Notes: generated by a model not told the origin, from the sequence alone. Shown: positions 1 through 8,647, counted from the stretch's first letter. The stretch: DNA of 64,000 nucleotides from Phycisphaeraceae bacterium (GCA_019636695.1 JAHBXD010000002.1:558001-622000); one strand, 5' to 3'. Translations and numbers: made by a program.

Positions 1-211
1 GCGCGGCATTGGCAAGAAACGCCAGCACCAGCAGCGCCACCGCCCACCCCGGCAAACCCCGAGGCCGCGGCCCGCTCGTCATCCGCCAGCCGATCAGCAC
101 CAGCGGGCCCGCCAGCACCAGCATCCCCCATTGCTCATCGGCCGCGCAATACAGCACAATCCCCAGCAACACGAGCCGGCACACCGTGACGGGCAGACGC
201 CGCGGGTTCAT
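1..211 (-). CDS. Partial membrane protein, possibly TgpA-like transglutaminase N-terminus
   Basis: The first 70 codons of a gene that runs off the left edge of the window. It begins with ATG overlapping the TGA of the DUF58 gene (ATGA), so the two are translationally coupled. The visible part starts MNPRRLPVTVC and contains three short hydrophobic stretches (about residues 9-22, 29-40 and 54-69), typical of the membrane head of a multi-spanning protein. DUF58 genes are commonly followed by a transglutaminase-core membrane protein (TgpA/DUF3488 type), and the hydrophobic N-terminus fits that, but no diagnostic motif is inside the window. Family assignment is therefore inference; the existence of the gene is well supported by the overlap and codon usage. 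Confidence 0.55.
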   Translation of the reverse strand, partial: MNPRRLPVTVCRLVLLGIVLYCAADEQWGMLVLAGPLVLIGWRMTSGPRPRGLPGWAVALLVLAFLANAA

Positions 212-1422
212 GACGACGCCTCCGCCTGCGCTTGCCATGTCTCCGGACGCGCTGCAGACAGGCGCATCGCGCCCTGCGGCAGAATATCACTATGAAAAGC
301 CCCCGCGCTCACGCCGATCACCGCGTGCCCGTGCACCGCACCGATGCCCCGGTCATCCACCGTGCGGCCGACATCCAGGAGCGCCAGGAGATCGAGCAGC
401 GGCCTGACCGCCGTCCGCGCCGGGCGCGGCGCGGCGATCACCCCTTGCGCCGGCGCCGCCAACCCCACGGCAAGGTCATCGCGTTCGGCCGCCAGACGCA
501 CCACCGACGCCGCGATCGAGATCGCCTGCTCTCTCAGGGCTTCGTCGTCTTCCGGCCGGACGTCGAGCACCACCCAGACCCTGCGCGGCCTCGGCGCTGC
601 ACGCTCGCGCACCAGCAGTTGCGACGAACGCGCCGAAGCGCGCCAGGCGATATCCCGCATGCTGTCGCCCGCGACATATTCGCGCACCCCGTAATACTCA
701 TCGCCCCCGCCCGTCAGTGCCGCCGTCTGTACGCCCGTCACGCCAGACCGCGACAACCGCGTGAACAGATCGCGCCGAATCGGCGCCGAAGCCGGGTGCA
801 CCACAAATTGCGCCGGCTGACTGAACTGCACGATTTTGCGAATGACTCCGAACGGGAAACGCGACTGCACGACAAATCGATCGAGCAGAAGCATCCCCCG
901 CTTGGCAGGCGCCGCCGATGCCTCGGCCACCACGCCCCCACCCGGAGGCACATGCGCAACCCACGCCACCGGCGCCGCGGCGAACACTTCTTCCGCCCGC
1001 CCGCGCCGCCCAGTTGGTTCCGACGTTCCGGCCCGCTCGGGCGTCTCATGGATCGTCAGGCAGAATGCCCCGAGCATGCGCCCCGTATGCCGGACGCGAT
1101 ACTGCACACGCAGCACGCTTCCGACCGCGGGTTGATCGACAATCACCCGATCAGCGCGTACCCCCAGGATCGCCGTTCCCCCGATCACCCCCGAAAGCAG
1201 CAACCCCGCAATCGCCGCCCCGAAGGCAAAGAACAGGAGGTTGTTCTGCGCATTGACCGCACCGAGCGCGATGATCACCGTTGTGCCGAGATAAAACCAC
1301 CCGATGAACCCGAACTGCTGCCGGCGACCCGTGCGCTGCGCGCCATGCTCCTGCATCGCGCGGGGCGCGCGTCTGCCCTTCTGTCGTTCATCGTGCGCCA
1401 CGCGGCCGCTCCGCTTGCCCAT
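208..1422 (-). CDS. DUF58 domain-containing membrane protein
   Basis: A 404-residue protein with two membrane segments near the N-terminus (about residues 38-56 and 61-88), a beta-rich middle and the DUF58 signature around residues 243-265 (YYGVREYVAGDSMRDIAW). DUF58 proteins have a von Willebrand A-like C-terminal domain and are usually encoded with a MoxR ATPase and transglutaminase-like proteins in cell-envelope or stress-related complexes; the precise role is unknown. The Arg-rich N-terminal 35 residues precede the first helix, in keeping with a cytoplasmic N-terminus. The gene starts at ATG and its stop overlaps the next start as ATGA. No MoxR gene is present upstream within the window: the neighbour there is scpB, 76 bp away. 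Confidence 0.9.
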   Translation of the reverse strand: MGKRSGRVAHDERQKGRRAPRAMQEHGAQRTGRRQQFGFIGWFYLGTTVIIALGAVNAQNNLLFFAFGAAIAGLLLSGVIGGTAILGVRADRVIVDQPAVGSVLRVQYRVRHTGRMLGAFCLTIHETPERAGTSEPTGRRGRAEEVFAAAPVAWVAHVPPGGGVVAEASAAPAKRGMLLLDRFVVQSRFPFGVIRKIVQFSQPAQFVVHPASAPIRRDLFTRLSRSGVTGVQTAALTGGGDEYYGVREYVAGDSMRDIAWRASARSSQLLVRERAAPRPRRVWVVLDVRPEDDEALREQAISIAASVVRLAAERDDLAVGLAAPAQGVIAAPRPARTAVRPLLDLLALLDVGRTVDDRGIGAVHGHAVIGVSAGAFHSDILPQGAMRLSAARPETWQAQAEASS

Positions 1423-1498
1423 GCGTCAAGAACCTTCCGGCAGACGCGCAGATTCCCCGCCGGAGAATTCGAGCGACCGCGCACCCCTCGTCCATTCG

Positions 1499-2176
1499 TC
1501 ACGGCGACGCCGAGAGTTCGTGCTCATTCGGAAGATCGTGCAGCGAGGCCAACCCGAACGCATCGAGAAACTGCCTGGTCGTCCCGTAGAGCATCGGCCT
1601 GCCCAACTCCTCCGCCCTGCCCACGATCGTCACCAGCCGACGCTCCATCAGCGTTTTGAGAACTTCGCCGCAGGCCACGCCGCGAATCGACTCGAGCTGC
1701 GCGCGGCCGATCGGCTGCCGATAGGCCACGATCGCCAGGGTCTCGAGCGCTGCCCGGCTCAGTTTCGTCGGCGCGCGCAGGGCCTGCATCGACGCCAGCA
1801 CCGGCGCATACGCCGGAAGCGTCATCATTCGATACCCCCCCGCGACCGACTCAATACGAAAACTGCGACCAGACCGCGCATACGCATCATTCAACGCGGC
1901 GACGGCGCCCTCGACTTCCGCGATCGCCGCGCGATCCGATCTCCCCGCGGGTTCTTCACCCGCGATCAGTCCCAGCGCCTGCGCAATGCGCCGTGACGCG
2001 ATGGGGCGATCGGAGGTCACCAGCAGCGCCTCGACCCCTCCGGTCAGGTCTACCCCTTCGGGCATCCCCTTCCGTGTCTCAAAGCGCGCCTCGGAAGCCT
2101 GTTCCGAGCAAGCAGATTCCTCAGGGGCCTGTTCGGTCGCCGTCATTGACGTGTGGGCAGTGCCATCCGTGTCCAT
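1499..2176 (-). CDS. scpB: Segregation and condensation protein B
   Basis: A 225-residue ScpB, the winged-helix subunit that binds the ScpA kleisin and SMC in the chromosome condensation complex. The family core runs from about residue 47 (GGVEALLVTSDRPIA) through two winged-helix domains; the well conserved segment LSRAALETLAIVAYRQPI and the following IRGVACGEVLKTLMERRLV are clearly visible, as is the GRPMLYGTT region near the C-terminus. The first 45 residues form an acidic, Glu/Ser-rich extension that most relatives lack. No scpA or smc is within the window, so the usual scpAB pairing cannot be checked here. The ATG start is preceded by a 100-bp gap to ribD. Confidence 0.95.
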   Translation of the reverse strand: MDTDGTAHTSMTATEQAPEESACSEQASEARFETRKGMPEGVDLTGGVEALLVTSDRPIASRRIAQALGLIAGEEPAGRSDRAAIAEVEGAVAALNDAYARSGRSFRIESVAGGYRMMTLPAYAPVLASMQALRAPTKLSRAALETLAIVAYRQPIGRAQLESIRGVACGEVLKTLMERRLVTIVGRAEELGRPMLYGTTRQFLDAFGLASLHDLPNEHELSASP

Positions 2177-2275
2177 GGAAAGATGCTACCCGACTCGAGG
2201 CCCTCGGGCCTTCACCATGGTCGAACCTCACGCTTGCTGCACCCGGTCGCAGACCATTTCGACCCTGGATTCCTT

Positions 2276-3442
2276 CTATCGGGCAACTGCGCTCGCAGCC
2301 GGCACTCCGCGGCTTTCCCGCAGCCTGATATACGTCAACTCAACGTCATCGCCGATTCGCTTCTGCCGAACCAGCCCGAACGACCGGCCGTCGGTCAGCC
2401 GCTCGGCCGTATGCCCCCCGATCGCGGGCCGCGCCAGCGCATCACCCAGCAGCATCGGTGCAACATACACCCGCAACTCGTCAGCCAGATCCGCCGCAAG
2501 AATCGCCCCCATCAACCCCGAGCCGGCCTCGATGAGCACGTTCGTCGCCTCGTAATGCGCGACCAGCGCTGCGAGCATCTTCTCCAGGTCGATCTGGTCG
2601 GCCCCCCGCCCCGGCACGCCCATCACGTCCACCCCCGCCGCTTCGAGCGCCTCCCGCCGCTCGAGCGCGATGTGGGCGACCGCCATGCCCTTGTCGCAGG
2701 CCACCGTCGTCGGCATCGCACGCGCGGTCTGCACGAGCGCGCTCGAAAGCGGCAGGTCTAACAGCGCATCAACCACCACCCGACGCGCGCTTCTTCGCAC
2801 CCGACGCACATCCCGCGCGGTCAGCATCGGATCATCCGCCATGACCGTCCCTATGCCCGTGATGATCGCATCCACCCGCGCCCGCAGCCGATGCACGCGC
2901 CGACGCGAACCCGCGTTGCTGATCCACTGGCTTTCACCCGTGCGCGTGGCGATGCGCCCGTCGATCGTCTGCGCCCACTTCACGATCACCCACGGCAGGC
3001 CCGTCTGCACGCGCTTCACAAACGGCGCTCCCACCCACCGCGCCCACGCGCTGGCATCAGACAACTCCGCCGCGACCCCGTGCGAACGCAGCACCTCCGC
3101 CCCGCCCCGGCCTTTCACATGCGGATCGGCCTGGGCATACACCACGCGCGCGATCCCCGCGCGCACGATCGCCTCGGTGCACGGCGGCTGTTTGCCCACC
3201 AGGCAACACGGCTCAAGCGTCGAATACAGCGTCGCGCCCCGAGCATCATGCCCCTGACGCTCGCACGACGCCAACGCCTCACGCTCGGCGTGCAAGCCCC
3301 CATACACACCGTGGTGCCCCACACCCAGCACAACCCCATCGCGCGCAACCACTGCCCCCACCATCGGGTTCGGCTCGACCACCCCAGACCCGCGAAGAGC
3401 ACACCTCGCGGCAAGGTCCAGCATCGCACGATCGACATCCAC
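2276..3442 (-). CDS. ribD: Bifunctional riboflavin biosynthesis deaminase/reductase RibD
   Basis: A 388-residue protein catalysing the second and third steps of riboflavin synthesis from GTP: deamination of the pyrimidine and NADPH-dependent reduction of the ribosyl chain. The N-terminal cytidine-deaminase-fold domain carries the zinc/catalytic motif HAERE (His51, Glu53) and the second motif with Cys79 and Cys88 (EPCCLVGKQPPC). The C-terminal reductase domain starts near residue 150 (PWVIVKWAQTIDGRIA) and contains the dihydrofolate-reductase-like segment TNVLIEAGSGLMGAIL. The His usually seen two residues after the first cysteine of the second motif is replaced here (PCCL rather than PCxH). 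The start appears to be GTG. No other rib genes adjoin it; the next gene on the strand upstream is the RNase HII relative. Confidence 0.93.
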   Translation of the reverse strand: MDVDRAMLDLAARCALRGSGVVEPNPMVGAVVARDGVVLGVGHHGVYGGLHAEREALASCERQGHDARGATLYSTLEPCCLVGKQPPCTEAIVRAGIARVVYAQADPHVKGRGGAEVLRSHGVAAELSDASAWARWVGAPFVKRVQTGLPWVIVKWAQTIDGRIATRTGESQWISNAGSRRRVHRLRARVDAIITGIGTVMADDPMLTARDVRRVRRSARRVVVDALLDLPLSSALVQTARAMPTTVACDKGMAVAHIALERREALEAAGVDVMGVPGRGADQIDLEKMLAALVAHYEATNVLIEAGSGLMGAILAADLADELRVYVAPMLLGDALARPAIGGHTAERLTDGRSFGLVRQKRIGDDVELTYIRLRESRGVPAASAVAR

Positions 3443-3492
3443 GCCCCGAGCGTAGCGACATTTTGCCCGCCGCCGCAGAGATCGGCCCGGAA

Positions 3493-4446
3493 CTATGCCA
3501 GGCGCGTCAGCGCCCGGCGTTCATCCGGGGTGAGTATCCCCGCAACGTCGCGCAGCCACCGCCCGGCATCCTGCCGATACCCCGCGGTGGGCTTCAGTTC
3601 GACGCACCGCGCACACCAATAGCGGTTGAATCGCAGCATCGCCAACTCGCGCACGAACTTCGCCGTCATCGACGCCAACGCCACCGGCAGATGATGCGAT
3701 TCGGCCTCGGGCAAAAACTGCACCACCACCCTGCCCGACTCATAGCGGCTCACCCGTGCCGTTTCCTCCAGCACGCGCACCTCGCCCCCCAACACCGAAG
3801 AAAGAAACCCCCCGTACGACACTCTCCCGCCTAGACGATCACCCACAATCCTGACCGGGGCTTCCCCGAGGCCAAGCGCGCCAAGCGACCGTACATGCTC
3901 CGCGAACGCTTCCAGCGCAACCTCGCCTTTGGAGTTCGTCCGACGAACCGTCTCGTTGAAACGACCCTCATCGACCACGCAACACCTCGCGGCGACCAGC
4001 GAAACCCCCGCCTCCGCCATGGCCCCGCTGAGCAAGTTGGCATCAATCGCCAACAGTTCGGGCGTGTTGGCCAGAGGTAGTCCGAGTCCACCCCCCCCAT
4101 ACCAGGGGTATTGGCCATACGACCCCCCTAGACGCTCGAGCAACTCGGCATCATCGCGGGGCATCCCTTGGCCCGTCAAGAGGCACGCCAACACGCCGCG
4201 TTCAAGATGCACCAGCGGCTGCCGTGCCGAGTTGGCCAGCTTGATCGCCTTGGAATCAGCCAGCGGAATTCGGCCGCGCGCGCCTTTGAGCGTCGGCGTG
4301 ACCACTCGCGCCAACATTTTCCAGAGATCAGGAGCAGGGTCGCCCTCGCGCCACCCTTCGACCCGCCACACGGTCATCGCCGAACAGAATGGCCCGAGCA
4401 GCGGCCCGTACCCCGCTTCGTCAATGCCCACGTAGATCAACGCCAT
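3493..4446 (-). CDS. rnhB: Divergent ribonuclease HII family protein
   Basis: A 317-residue relative of RNase HII, which nicks RNA-DNA hybrids and single ribonucleotides in DNA. The N-terminus reads GIDEAGYGPLLGPF (Asp9-Glu10), matching the RNase HII active-site strand, followed by DSK at residues 64-66. A later acidic residue in VRIVGDRLGG and the segment MTAKFVRELAML (counterpart of the ASIxAKVxRD helix) complete the fold. Two things are unusual: it is about 100 residues longer than a standard RNase HII, with insertions between the conserved blocks, and the GRG/GKG loop that reads the ribose 2-prime hydroxyl is GYG. It may therefore differ in substrate choice. It lies 50 bp upstream of ribD on the same strand. 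Confidence 0.8.
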   Translation of the reverse strand: MALIYVGIDEAGYGPLLGPFCSAMTVWRVEGWREGDPAPDLWKMLARVVTPTLKGARGRIPLADSKAIKLANSARQPLVHLERGVLACLLTGQGMPRDDAELLERLGGSYGQYPWYGGGGLGLPLANTPELLAIDANLLSGAMAEAGVSLVAARCCVVDEGRFNETVRRTNSKGEVALEAFAEHVRSLGALGLGEAPVRIVGDRLGGRVSYGGFLSSVLGGEVRVLEETARVSRYESGRVVVQFLPEAESHHLPVALASMTAKFVRELAMLRFNRYWCARCVELKPTAGYRQDAGRWLRDVAGILTPDERRALTRLA

Positions 4447-4497
4447 CGGGCCATGAGCCTATCCGAACCGACCGCCCGCCCCAAGCCCCGGCCTGTT

Positions 4498-4716
4498 TCA
4501 GTTCCCGCCGATCGCCCGATTGCTCATCGGCTCGCTCTGAGCCGGTGCGCGCGTCGGTCCGCTCGTCGTCTGCGACGTCGTGTCGCCGTCCTGCACAACG
4601 ATGCCCGGCCCCACCGGCCCCGGGCGTCGATCAGAACGCGAGAAATGCCAAGCCAGCACGCCCCCAGCCAGCGCGAGCGCCACCACCGCCACGACGATCT
4701 TCATCCGCTTGTCCAT
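4498..4716 (-). CDS. Small single-span membrane protein, unknown
   Basis: A 72-residue protein starting MDKRMKIVVAVVALALAGG with one hydrophobic helix (about residues 6-23) and a polar, Pro/Thr/Ser-rich tail. It is encoded between the tRNA-Leu gene and the RNase HII relative, on the same strand. The helix-plus-linker arrangement suggests an N-terminal membrane anchor with a short periplasmic or cell-surface tail. No family is recognised. The reading frame has the C-ending codon preference of its neighbours, which supports it as a real gene, but its small size leaves doubt. Confidence 0.5.
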   Translation of the reverse strand: MDKRMKIVVAVVALALAGGVLAWHFSRSDRRPGPVGPGIVVQDGDTTSQTTSGPTRAPAQSEPMSNRAIGGN

Positions 4717-4756
4717 ATTCGACCTTCGTCACGGAACCCGAGAAAACCCCAAAGAA

Positions 4757-4778
4757 AAGGCCCGCGAAATGCGGGCCG
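4757..4778 (-). terminator. Rho-independent terminator after tRNA-Leu
   Basis: On the minus strand a perfect 7-bp stem GGCCCGC/GCGGGCC with a 5-nt loop is followed by TTTTCTTT. It begins 4 nt after the tRNA 3-prime end and must terminate the tRNA transcript. Confidence 0.8.
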
Positions 4779-4780
4779 AA

Positions 4781-4866
4781 TGCGGACGAGAGGAGTCGAA
4801 CCTCCACGGGGTATTAATCCCACTAGGACCTGAACCTAGCGCGTCTGCCAGTTCCGCCACGTCCGC
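4781..4866 (-). tRNA. tRNA-Leu (anticodon CAG)
   Basis: An 86-nt class II tRNA. The acceptor stem GCGGACG pairs with CGTCCGC; the anticodon arm is CTAGG-TTCAGGT-CCTAG with anticodon CAG, reading CUG codons. A long variable arm (TGGGATTAATACCCC region) and a T arm with GGTTCGACTCC are present, and the D arm contains the expected AACTGGCAGAC. CCA is not encoded (discriminator A is followed by TTCGG). CUG is very frequent in the surrounding GC-rich genes. No sign that this tRNA has served as an integration site. Confidence 0.95.
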
Positions 4867-4954
4867 GGCGAGCAGAGAGTGTACGCCCCCACCTTGCGAA
4901 GTGGTCAACTTGGCCGCACCCCAAATTCCTCCCAATCGCGCGCACTTCCCCCCC

Positions 4955-4992
4955 AAAAAGGACGGCAGGCCCCGGGGGTTCCGAGGCCCGCC
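4955..4992 (-). terminator. Terminator downstream of RNase P RNA
   Basis: Minus-strand hairpin GGCGGGCCTCGG / CCGGGGCCTGCC (two G-U pairs) followed by GTCCTTTTTG. It starts directly after the P1 helix of the RNase P RNA, at the expected place for its terminator. Confidence 0.7.
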
Positions 4993-4998
4993 GGCGGT

Positions 4999-5449
4999 CG
5001 AACGCTGCGGGTAAGCCGAGTTCTGTCTCGCACGCCGGTTCGGACCCCGCCTTGACGGGGGCTCGGGGATCCGCCTGGCGTGCGATGGCGGCCATTTCTC
5101 TCGCCGCGCCGTTGCCGACGCGGTCCGGGTGCTTGCGCACCCGAGCACCCGACCCGCCCTCACGACCGCCGGACCAGCGGCGGGCTTTCGCCCGGAGGGC
5201 TGCTTGGGCTTGCACGGGGTGGGGTTTGCCTTGCCGCCCCTGTCACCAGGAACGCGGTGCGCTCTTACCGCACCATTTCACCCTTGCCTGTGCCCCGGCG
5301 AACCGAGGCCATCGGCGGTGTGCTTTCTGTTGCACTTTCCCTCGCCGAGGACCGCCCCCGACGGGTGGACGTTATCCACCACCCTGCCCTGCCGTGCTCG
5401 GACTTTCCTCGACGGGGAAAACCCCGGCGCGACCGCCGCACAGCGTTCG
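4999..5449 (-). ncRNA. rnpB: RNase P RNA (bacterial class A)
   Basis: The catalytic RNA that matures tRNA 5-prime ends. On the minus strand the conserved CR-I block GAGGAAAGTCCGAGC sits about 40 nt from the 5-prime end, the central block GGTGAAATGGTGCGGTAAG is followed by AGCGCACCG, and the 3-prime conserved ACAGAACTCGGCTTACC lies just before the end. The ends pair as P1 (CGAACGCTG...CGG with CCGCAGCGTTCG), which sets the approximate limits. Peripheral helices are long and GC-rich, making it about 450 nt, at the long end for this class. Exact 5-prime and 3-prime nucleotides are estimates from the P1 pairing. Confidence 0.93.
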
Positions 5450-5487
5450 TCAAGACAAGTGTACGAGCGCCGTCGTGCGTGTGTGCA

Positions 5488-5952
5488 TCAGCCGCTCGCT
5501 TCAGCCCGCCACTGCATCACCAGCCGATCCTCACCCGGGCCGAAGTAGTCGGCAATGGTCTGAACAGCCTCAAAACCCGCACCCTCGCAAACGCGGCGTG
5601 ACGCTTCGTTCACCGGCGACACTGTCGCGAGAATCCGCATGGCCCCCCGAGCGACAAGCCGCCTGATCAGTTCGCGGAGAATGCGATCTCCCAATCGTCG
5701 GCCCCGCCACCTCGGGTCAACGCCGTAGGCCAACACCCACCCTGTTGCCGGTTCGCCCGCACACAGGCCGCCGACCCCATACCCGGCCAGTTCACCCCCC
5801 TCGACCTCGGCCACCACGAGGTCAGGCCTGAGAAGGTCAAAATACTGCCGCAACACCGACACGGGGTAGGCATGGGAACCGAACACGGCGACCTCGAGCG
5901 CATGCAACGCCGCGAGATCGCCCTCAACCGCTGAACGAAGGTCCACGCGCAT
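5488..5952 (-). CDS. GNAT family N-acetyltransferase
   Basis: A 154-residue RimI-like acetyltransferase. The acetyl-CoA pyrophosphate-binding segment is visible as VDPRWRGRRLGDRILREL, preceded by the strand TGWVLAYGV and followed by ILATVSPVNEASRRVCEGAGF, the Asn/Ala helix typical of RimI-type enzymes. The start at MRVDLRSA is preferred because the GNAT fold begins there; an upstream in-frame extension of 17 codons has no clear ribosome site. The substrate is unknown. It ends 38 bp from the 5-prime end of the RNase P RNA gene, which is on the same strand downstream, and is divergent from naxE. Confidence 0.85.
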   Translation of the reverse strand: MRVDLRSAVEGDLAALHALEVAVFGSHAYPVSVLRQYFDLLRPDLVVAEVEGGELAGYGVGGLCAGEPATGWVLAYGVDPRWRGRRLGDRILRELIRRLVARGAMRILATVSPVNEASRRVCEGAGFEAVQTIADYFGPGEDRLVMQWRAEASG

Positions 5953-6010
5953 CGTTGATTGTTCCCCAGGCGCGGGAAGCCCGAGGGGGCCGTCCCGATA
6001 CACTCCCGAC

Positions 6011-6835
6011 GTGGACGATCAGCGCGAGAATCTCAAACCCGGTGAAGCGCCGAGCGAGGCGCTGGTTTTTACACGCCGTTCGCTCCGCGAAATCGACCGG
6101 CTCGCAGCCGAGCGCTACGGCCTGCCCACCCTGGTCTTGATGGAAAACGCCGGCCGCCACGTCGCCGACGTCGCCCGCGAACTGCTTTCCGCCCTCGAGC
6201 ACCCTCGCGTGCTCATCGCCGCCGGACCGGGCAACAACGGAGGCGATGGGCTTGTCGCGGCCCGGCACCTTGCCAACAGCGGCGCGAGGGTCGTCGTTGT
6301 CGTCGCTTCACCCGAAGGGTTCAAGGGCGATGCCTTGACCAACTTCCGGGTCGTTCGGGCCATGGGCCTGCCCATCGTCACCCCGGAGGAAGGCACTTGC
6401 CCGATCGCGGCGGGGTCGGCCCTTCTCGGCGGCCCTGATCTTGTGATCGACGCCCTGCTGGGCACGGGGCTTACGCGCGAAGTGACGGGTCTCCTGCGCA
6501 CCATAATCCGGGCAATTGATGAACTTCACCGCCAGGGTGTGGGGGTGCTGAGCATCGACGTGCCTTCAGGTCTTGACGCCGACAGCGGCCGGCCGCTTGG
6601 CGCCGCGATCACGGCCGATGTGACCGTCACGCTCGTCGGCCCGAAGGTTGGGTTCGGCACGCTCGATGCGCAGCCCTACGTCGGTGAAGTTGTCGTGGCC
6701 GACATCGGCATTCCCGCGGCATGCATCGCCGAACTCGGCGAACCGCCCCCGCCGGCGCCGGCAAGTGAATACGTCGATGATGTGGAGATCAAGCCTCCCG
6801 CGCGGCCGCCGCGTGCCGGGGGCCGCCGGGCGTAA
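6011..6835 (+). CDS. naxE: NAD(P)H-hydrate epimerase
   Basis: A 274-residue YjeF N-terminal-type enzyme that interconverts the R and S forms of hydrated NAD(P)H so that a dehydratase can repair them. Diagnostic segments are LMENAGRH (residues 43-50), the phosphate loop GPGNNGGDG (72-80), DALLGTGL and SIDVPSGLDAD. The first 20 residues and the Pro-rich tail after about residue 245 are lineage-specific extensions. The ADP/ATP-dependent dehydratase domain (NnrD), often fused, is absent here and must be encoded elsewhere. The start is GTG. It heads a tight plus-strand run with the bifunctional-nuclease gene 15 bp downstream. Confidence 0.92.
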   Translation: MDDQRENLKPGEAPSEALVFTRRSLREIDRLAAERYGLPTLVLMENAGRHVADVARELLSALEHPRVLIAAGPGNNGGDGLVAARHLANSGARVVVVVASPEGFKGDALTNFRVVRAMGLPIVTPEEGTCPIAAGSALLGGPDLVIDALLGTGLTREVTGLLRTIIRAIDELHRQGVGVLSIDVPSGLDADSGRPLGAAITADVTVTLVGPKVGFGTLDAQPYVGEVVVADIGIPAACIAELGEPPPPAPASEYVDDVEIKPPARPPRAGGRRA

Positions 6836-6850
6836 ATAGAGAGGGAAGGT

Positions 6851-7300
6851 ATGGCTGTTCGCATGGAACTTGCGCGCATTCTGATCAGGGAGTTGACCGA
6901 CTTCCAGTTGATCGAACTTCGGGAAGTCGTCGAATCGCCGGACGAAGCACCCGACGAACCATCATCGGCCCGAAGTTTCCCGATCGTGATCGGCCTTCCC
7001 GAAGCGCAGGCCATCGAACGGCGGCTCAAAGGGCTTTCGATCAAGCGGCCCCAGACGCACGACCTGCTCGCGAGCGTCATCACACACCTCGGGGGCACGC
7101 TCGTCTCCATCACCATCAACGATCTTTCTGAAGAGACGTTCTACGCCACGCTCGACATCCGCGCCGCCGACGGAGAACTGATCCACGTTGACAGCCGTCC
7201 GAGTGACGCCATCGCGCTGGGCATTGCCGGCGACGTCCCCATTTTCGTCGCCGAGCACGTGCTCGAACTTGCCTCGCGCGACCCCAGCGATCAGCCATGA
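6851..7300 (+). CDS. Bifunctional nuclease (DUF151) family protein
   Basis: A 149-residue BFN-domain protein. Family features are PIVIGLPEAQAIERRL (residues 38-54), RPQTHDLL followed by a small hydrophobic helix, then VSITINDLSEETFYATL and the closing DSRPSDAIALG. Members have been described as having DNase/RNase activity in plants and the fold is common in actinobacteria and planctomycetes, but the physiological role in bacteria is unsettled. It has a good ribosome site (AGGGAAGG) and its stop overlaps the truD start as ATGA, indicating coupled translation with the pseudouridine synthase. Confidence 0.9.
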   Translation: MAVRMELARILIRELTDFQLIELREVVESPDEAPDEPSSARSFPIVIGLPEAQAIERRLKGLSIKRPQTHDLLASVITHLGGTLVSITINDLSEETFYATLDIRAADGELIHVDSRPSDAIALGIAGDVPIFVAEHVLELASRDPSDQP

Positions 7301-8631
7301 CCGAATTCGCAGACGACCACCCGAGGGCCATCGACTCACGCTCTGATCCGAGTCGATACCTCACCGACGAGCAGCCCCCCATCGGCGGTCGCATCAAGCA
7401 GCGGCCCGAGGATTTCCTCGTCGAAGAAATCGCCGCGTACGAACCGTGCGGCGAAGGCGAGCACATCTATCTCTTCATCGAAAAGCGAAGCCTGTCAACC
7501 CTCGAACTTGTCGAACTTCTGGCACGTCACTTTCAGGTCTCGCCTCGTGCGATCGGCTATGCCGGGCTGAAAGACAAAGCCGCGGTGACGCGCCAGGTCG
7601 TCTCGGTACATGTTCCGGGGAAACGCATCGAAGATTTCCCCGAGATCAGAAACGACCGCATCGGCGTGCTTTGGGCCGACTATCACCGCAATAAACTCCG
7701 CATCGGGCATCTGAAGGGCAATCGCTTCAGCATCCGTGTTCGCGGCGTCCGCCCCACCGACGCCATGATCGCCCACCGCGTGCTGAACACGCTTCAGCGC
7801 GTCGGCGTGCCCAACCGTTTCGGCGAACAACGATTCGGGTTCCTCGAAAACAACCACCTCATCGGCAGGGCGCTCCTGCTCAACGACACGCGCGGCGCTG
7901 TCGATCTGTTGCTCGGCCCCGACCCGCTCCACCCCAACGACCAGCACGAATCGCGCGCGGCCTACGCCCGAGGTGATTTGCGCGACGCCTACGAACTCAT
8001 GCCGCGGTCGCTCCGCACCGAGCGCCAGGTACTCGCCAAACTCCTCGACGGAACCGACCCGGCCCGGGCGCTGCGTGCGGCGGGCAAAACCGTGCTCGGC
8101 TACTACCTCACTGCTTTCCAGTCGGCGGTCTTCAACCATGTGCTCGACGACCGCCTTAAAGACGGCACGCTCGGCGAACTTCTCCCCGGCGATGTCGCCC
8201 AGAAGCACGATAACCTCGCCTGCTTTGATGTCGATGCCGCCGTGCTTGCCGCTCCTGAAACAGCACAGCGCCTCGCGGCCTTCGACATCAGCCCCTCCGG
8301 CCCGATGTGGGGGCCGCAGATGAAGCGCGCCGCGGGGGATGTCGATGAACGCGAACGTGATGCGCTCGCCCGCGCCGGGCTTTCCCCAGAAGCGCTCTCG
8401 GCCTTCGACGCCGGCGGCGTTGCCTTTGAAGGCGCTCGTCGCCCCCTGCGCGTTCCCATCACCCACACCGATGTGGAAGGCGGCGTTGACGACTTCGGCC
8501 CGTTTGTCCGCTGCGCCTTCGAACTGCCGCGCGGCGCCTTCGCCACCGTCGTCATGCGTGAAATCATGAAACCTCGCCCCCAGGGCGTTCCCGCGGGAAC
8601 GGCGCACCCCGACCGCTCGCCATCATCCTGA
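7297..8631 (+). CDS. truD: tRNA pseudouridine synthase TruD
   Basis: A 444-residue TruD-family enzyme, which makes pseudouridine 13 in tRNA-Glu and related tRNAs. The catalytic motif GYAGLKDKAAVTRQ is present with Asp93 as the presumed nucleophile; upstream KQRPEDFLVEEI and downstream NRFGEQRFG are the two other hallmark blocks. The TRUD insertion domain lies between about residues 195 and 330. At 444 residues it is longer than the E. coli enzyme, mostly through an N-terminal extension of about 28 residues and a C-terminal tail. The start overlaps the preceding stop by 4 nt. Confidence 0.94.
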   Translation: MTEFADDHPRAIDSRSDPSRYLTDEQPPIGGRIKQRPEDFLVEEIAAYEPCGEGEHIYLFIEKRSLSTLELVELLARHFQVSPRAIGYAGLKDKAAVTRQVVSVHVPGKRIEDFPEIRNDRIGVLWADYHRNKLRIGHLKGNRFSIRVRGVRPTDAMIAHRVLNTLQRVGVPNRFGEQRFGFLENNHLIGRALLLNDTRGAVDLLLGPDPLHPNDQHESRAAYARGDLRDAYELMPRSLRTERQVLAKLLDGTDPARALRAAGKTVLGYYLTAFQSAVFNHVLDDRLKDGTLGELLPGDVAQKHDNLACFDVDAAVLAAPETAQRLAAFDISPSGPMWGPQMKRAAGDVDERERDALARAGLSPEALSAFDAGGVAFEGARRPLRVPITHTDVEGGVDDFGPFVRCAFELPRGAFATVVMREIMKPRPQGVPAGTAHPDRSPSS

Positions 8632-8647
8632 CGAAGGGCCACCCGGC

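Noticed and set aside
232..1659. 475-codon open frame on the plus strand
   Set aside because: It is antisense to DUF58 and scpB, both well supported.
4781..4866. tRNA-Leu as integration site
   Set aside because: No duplicated tRNA 3-prime end, integrase or atypical DNA is next to it.
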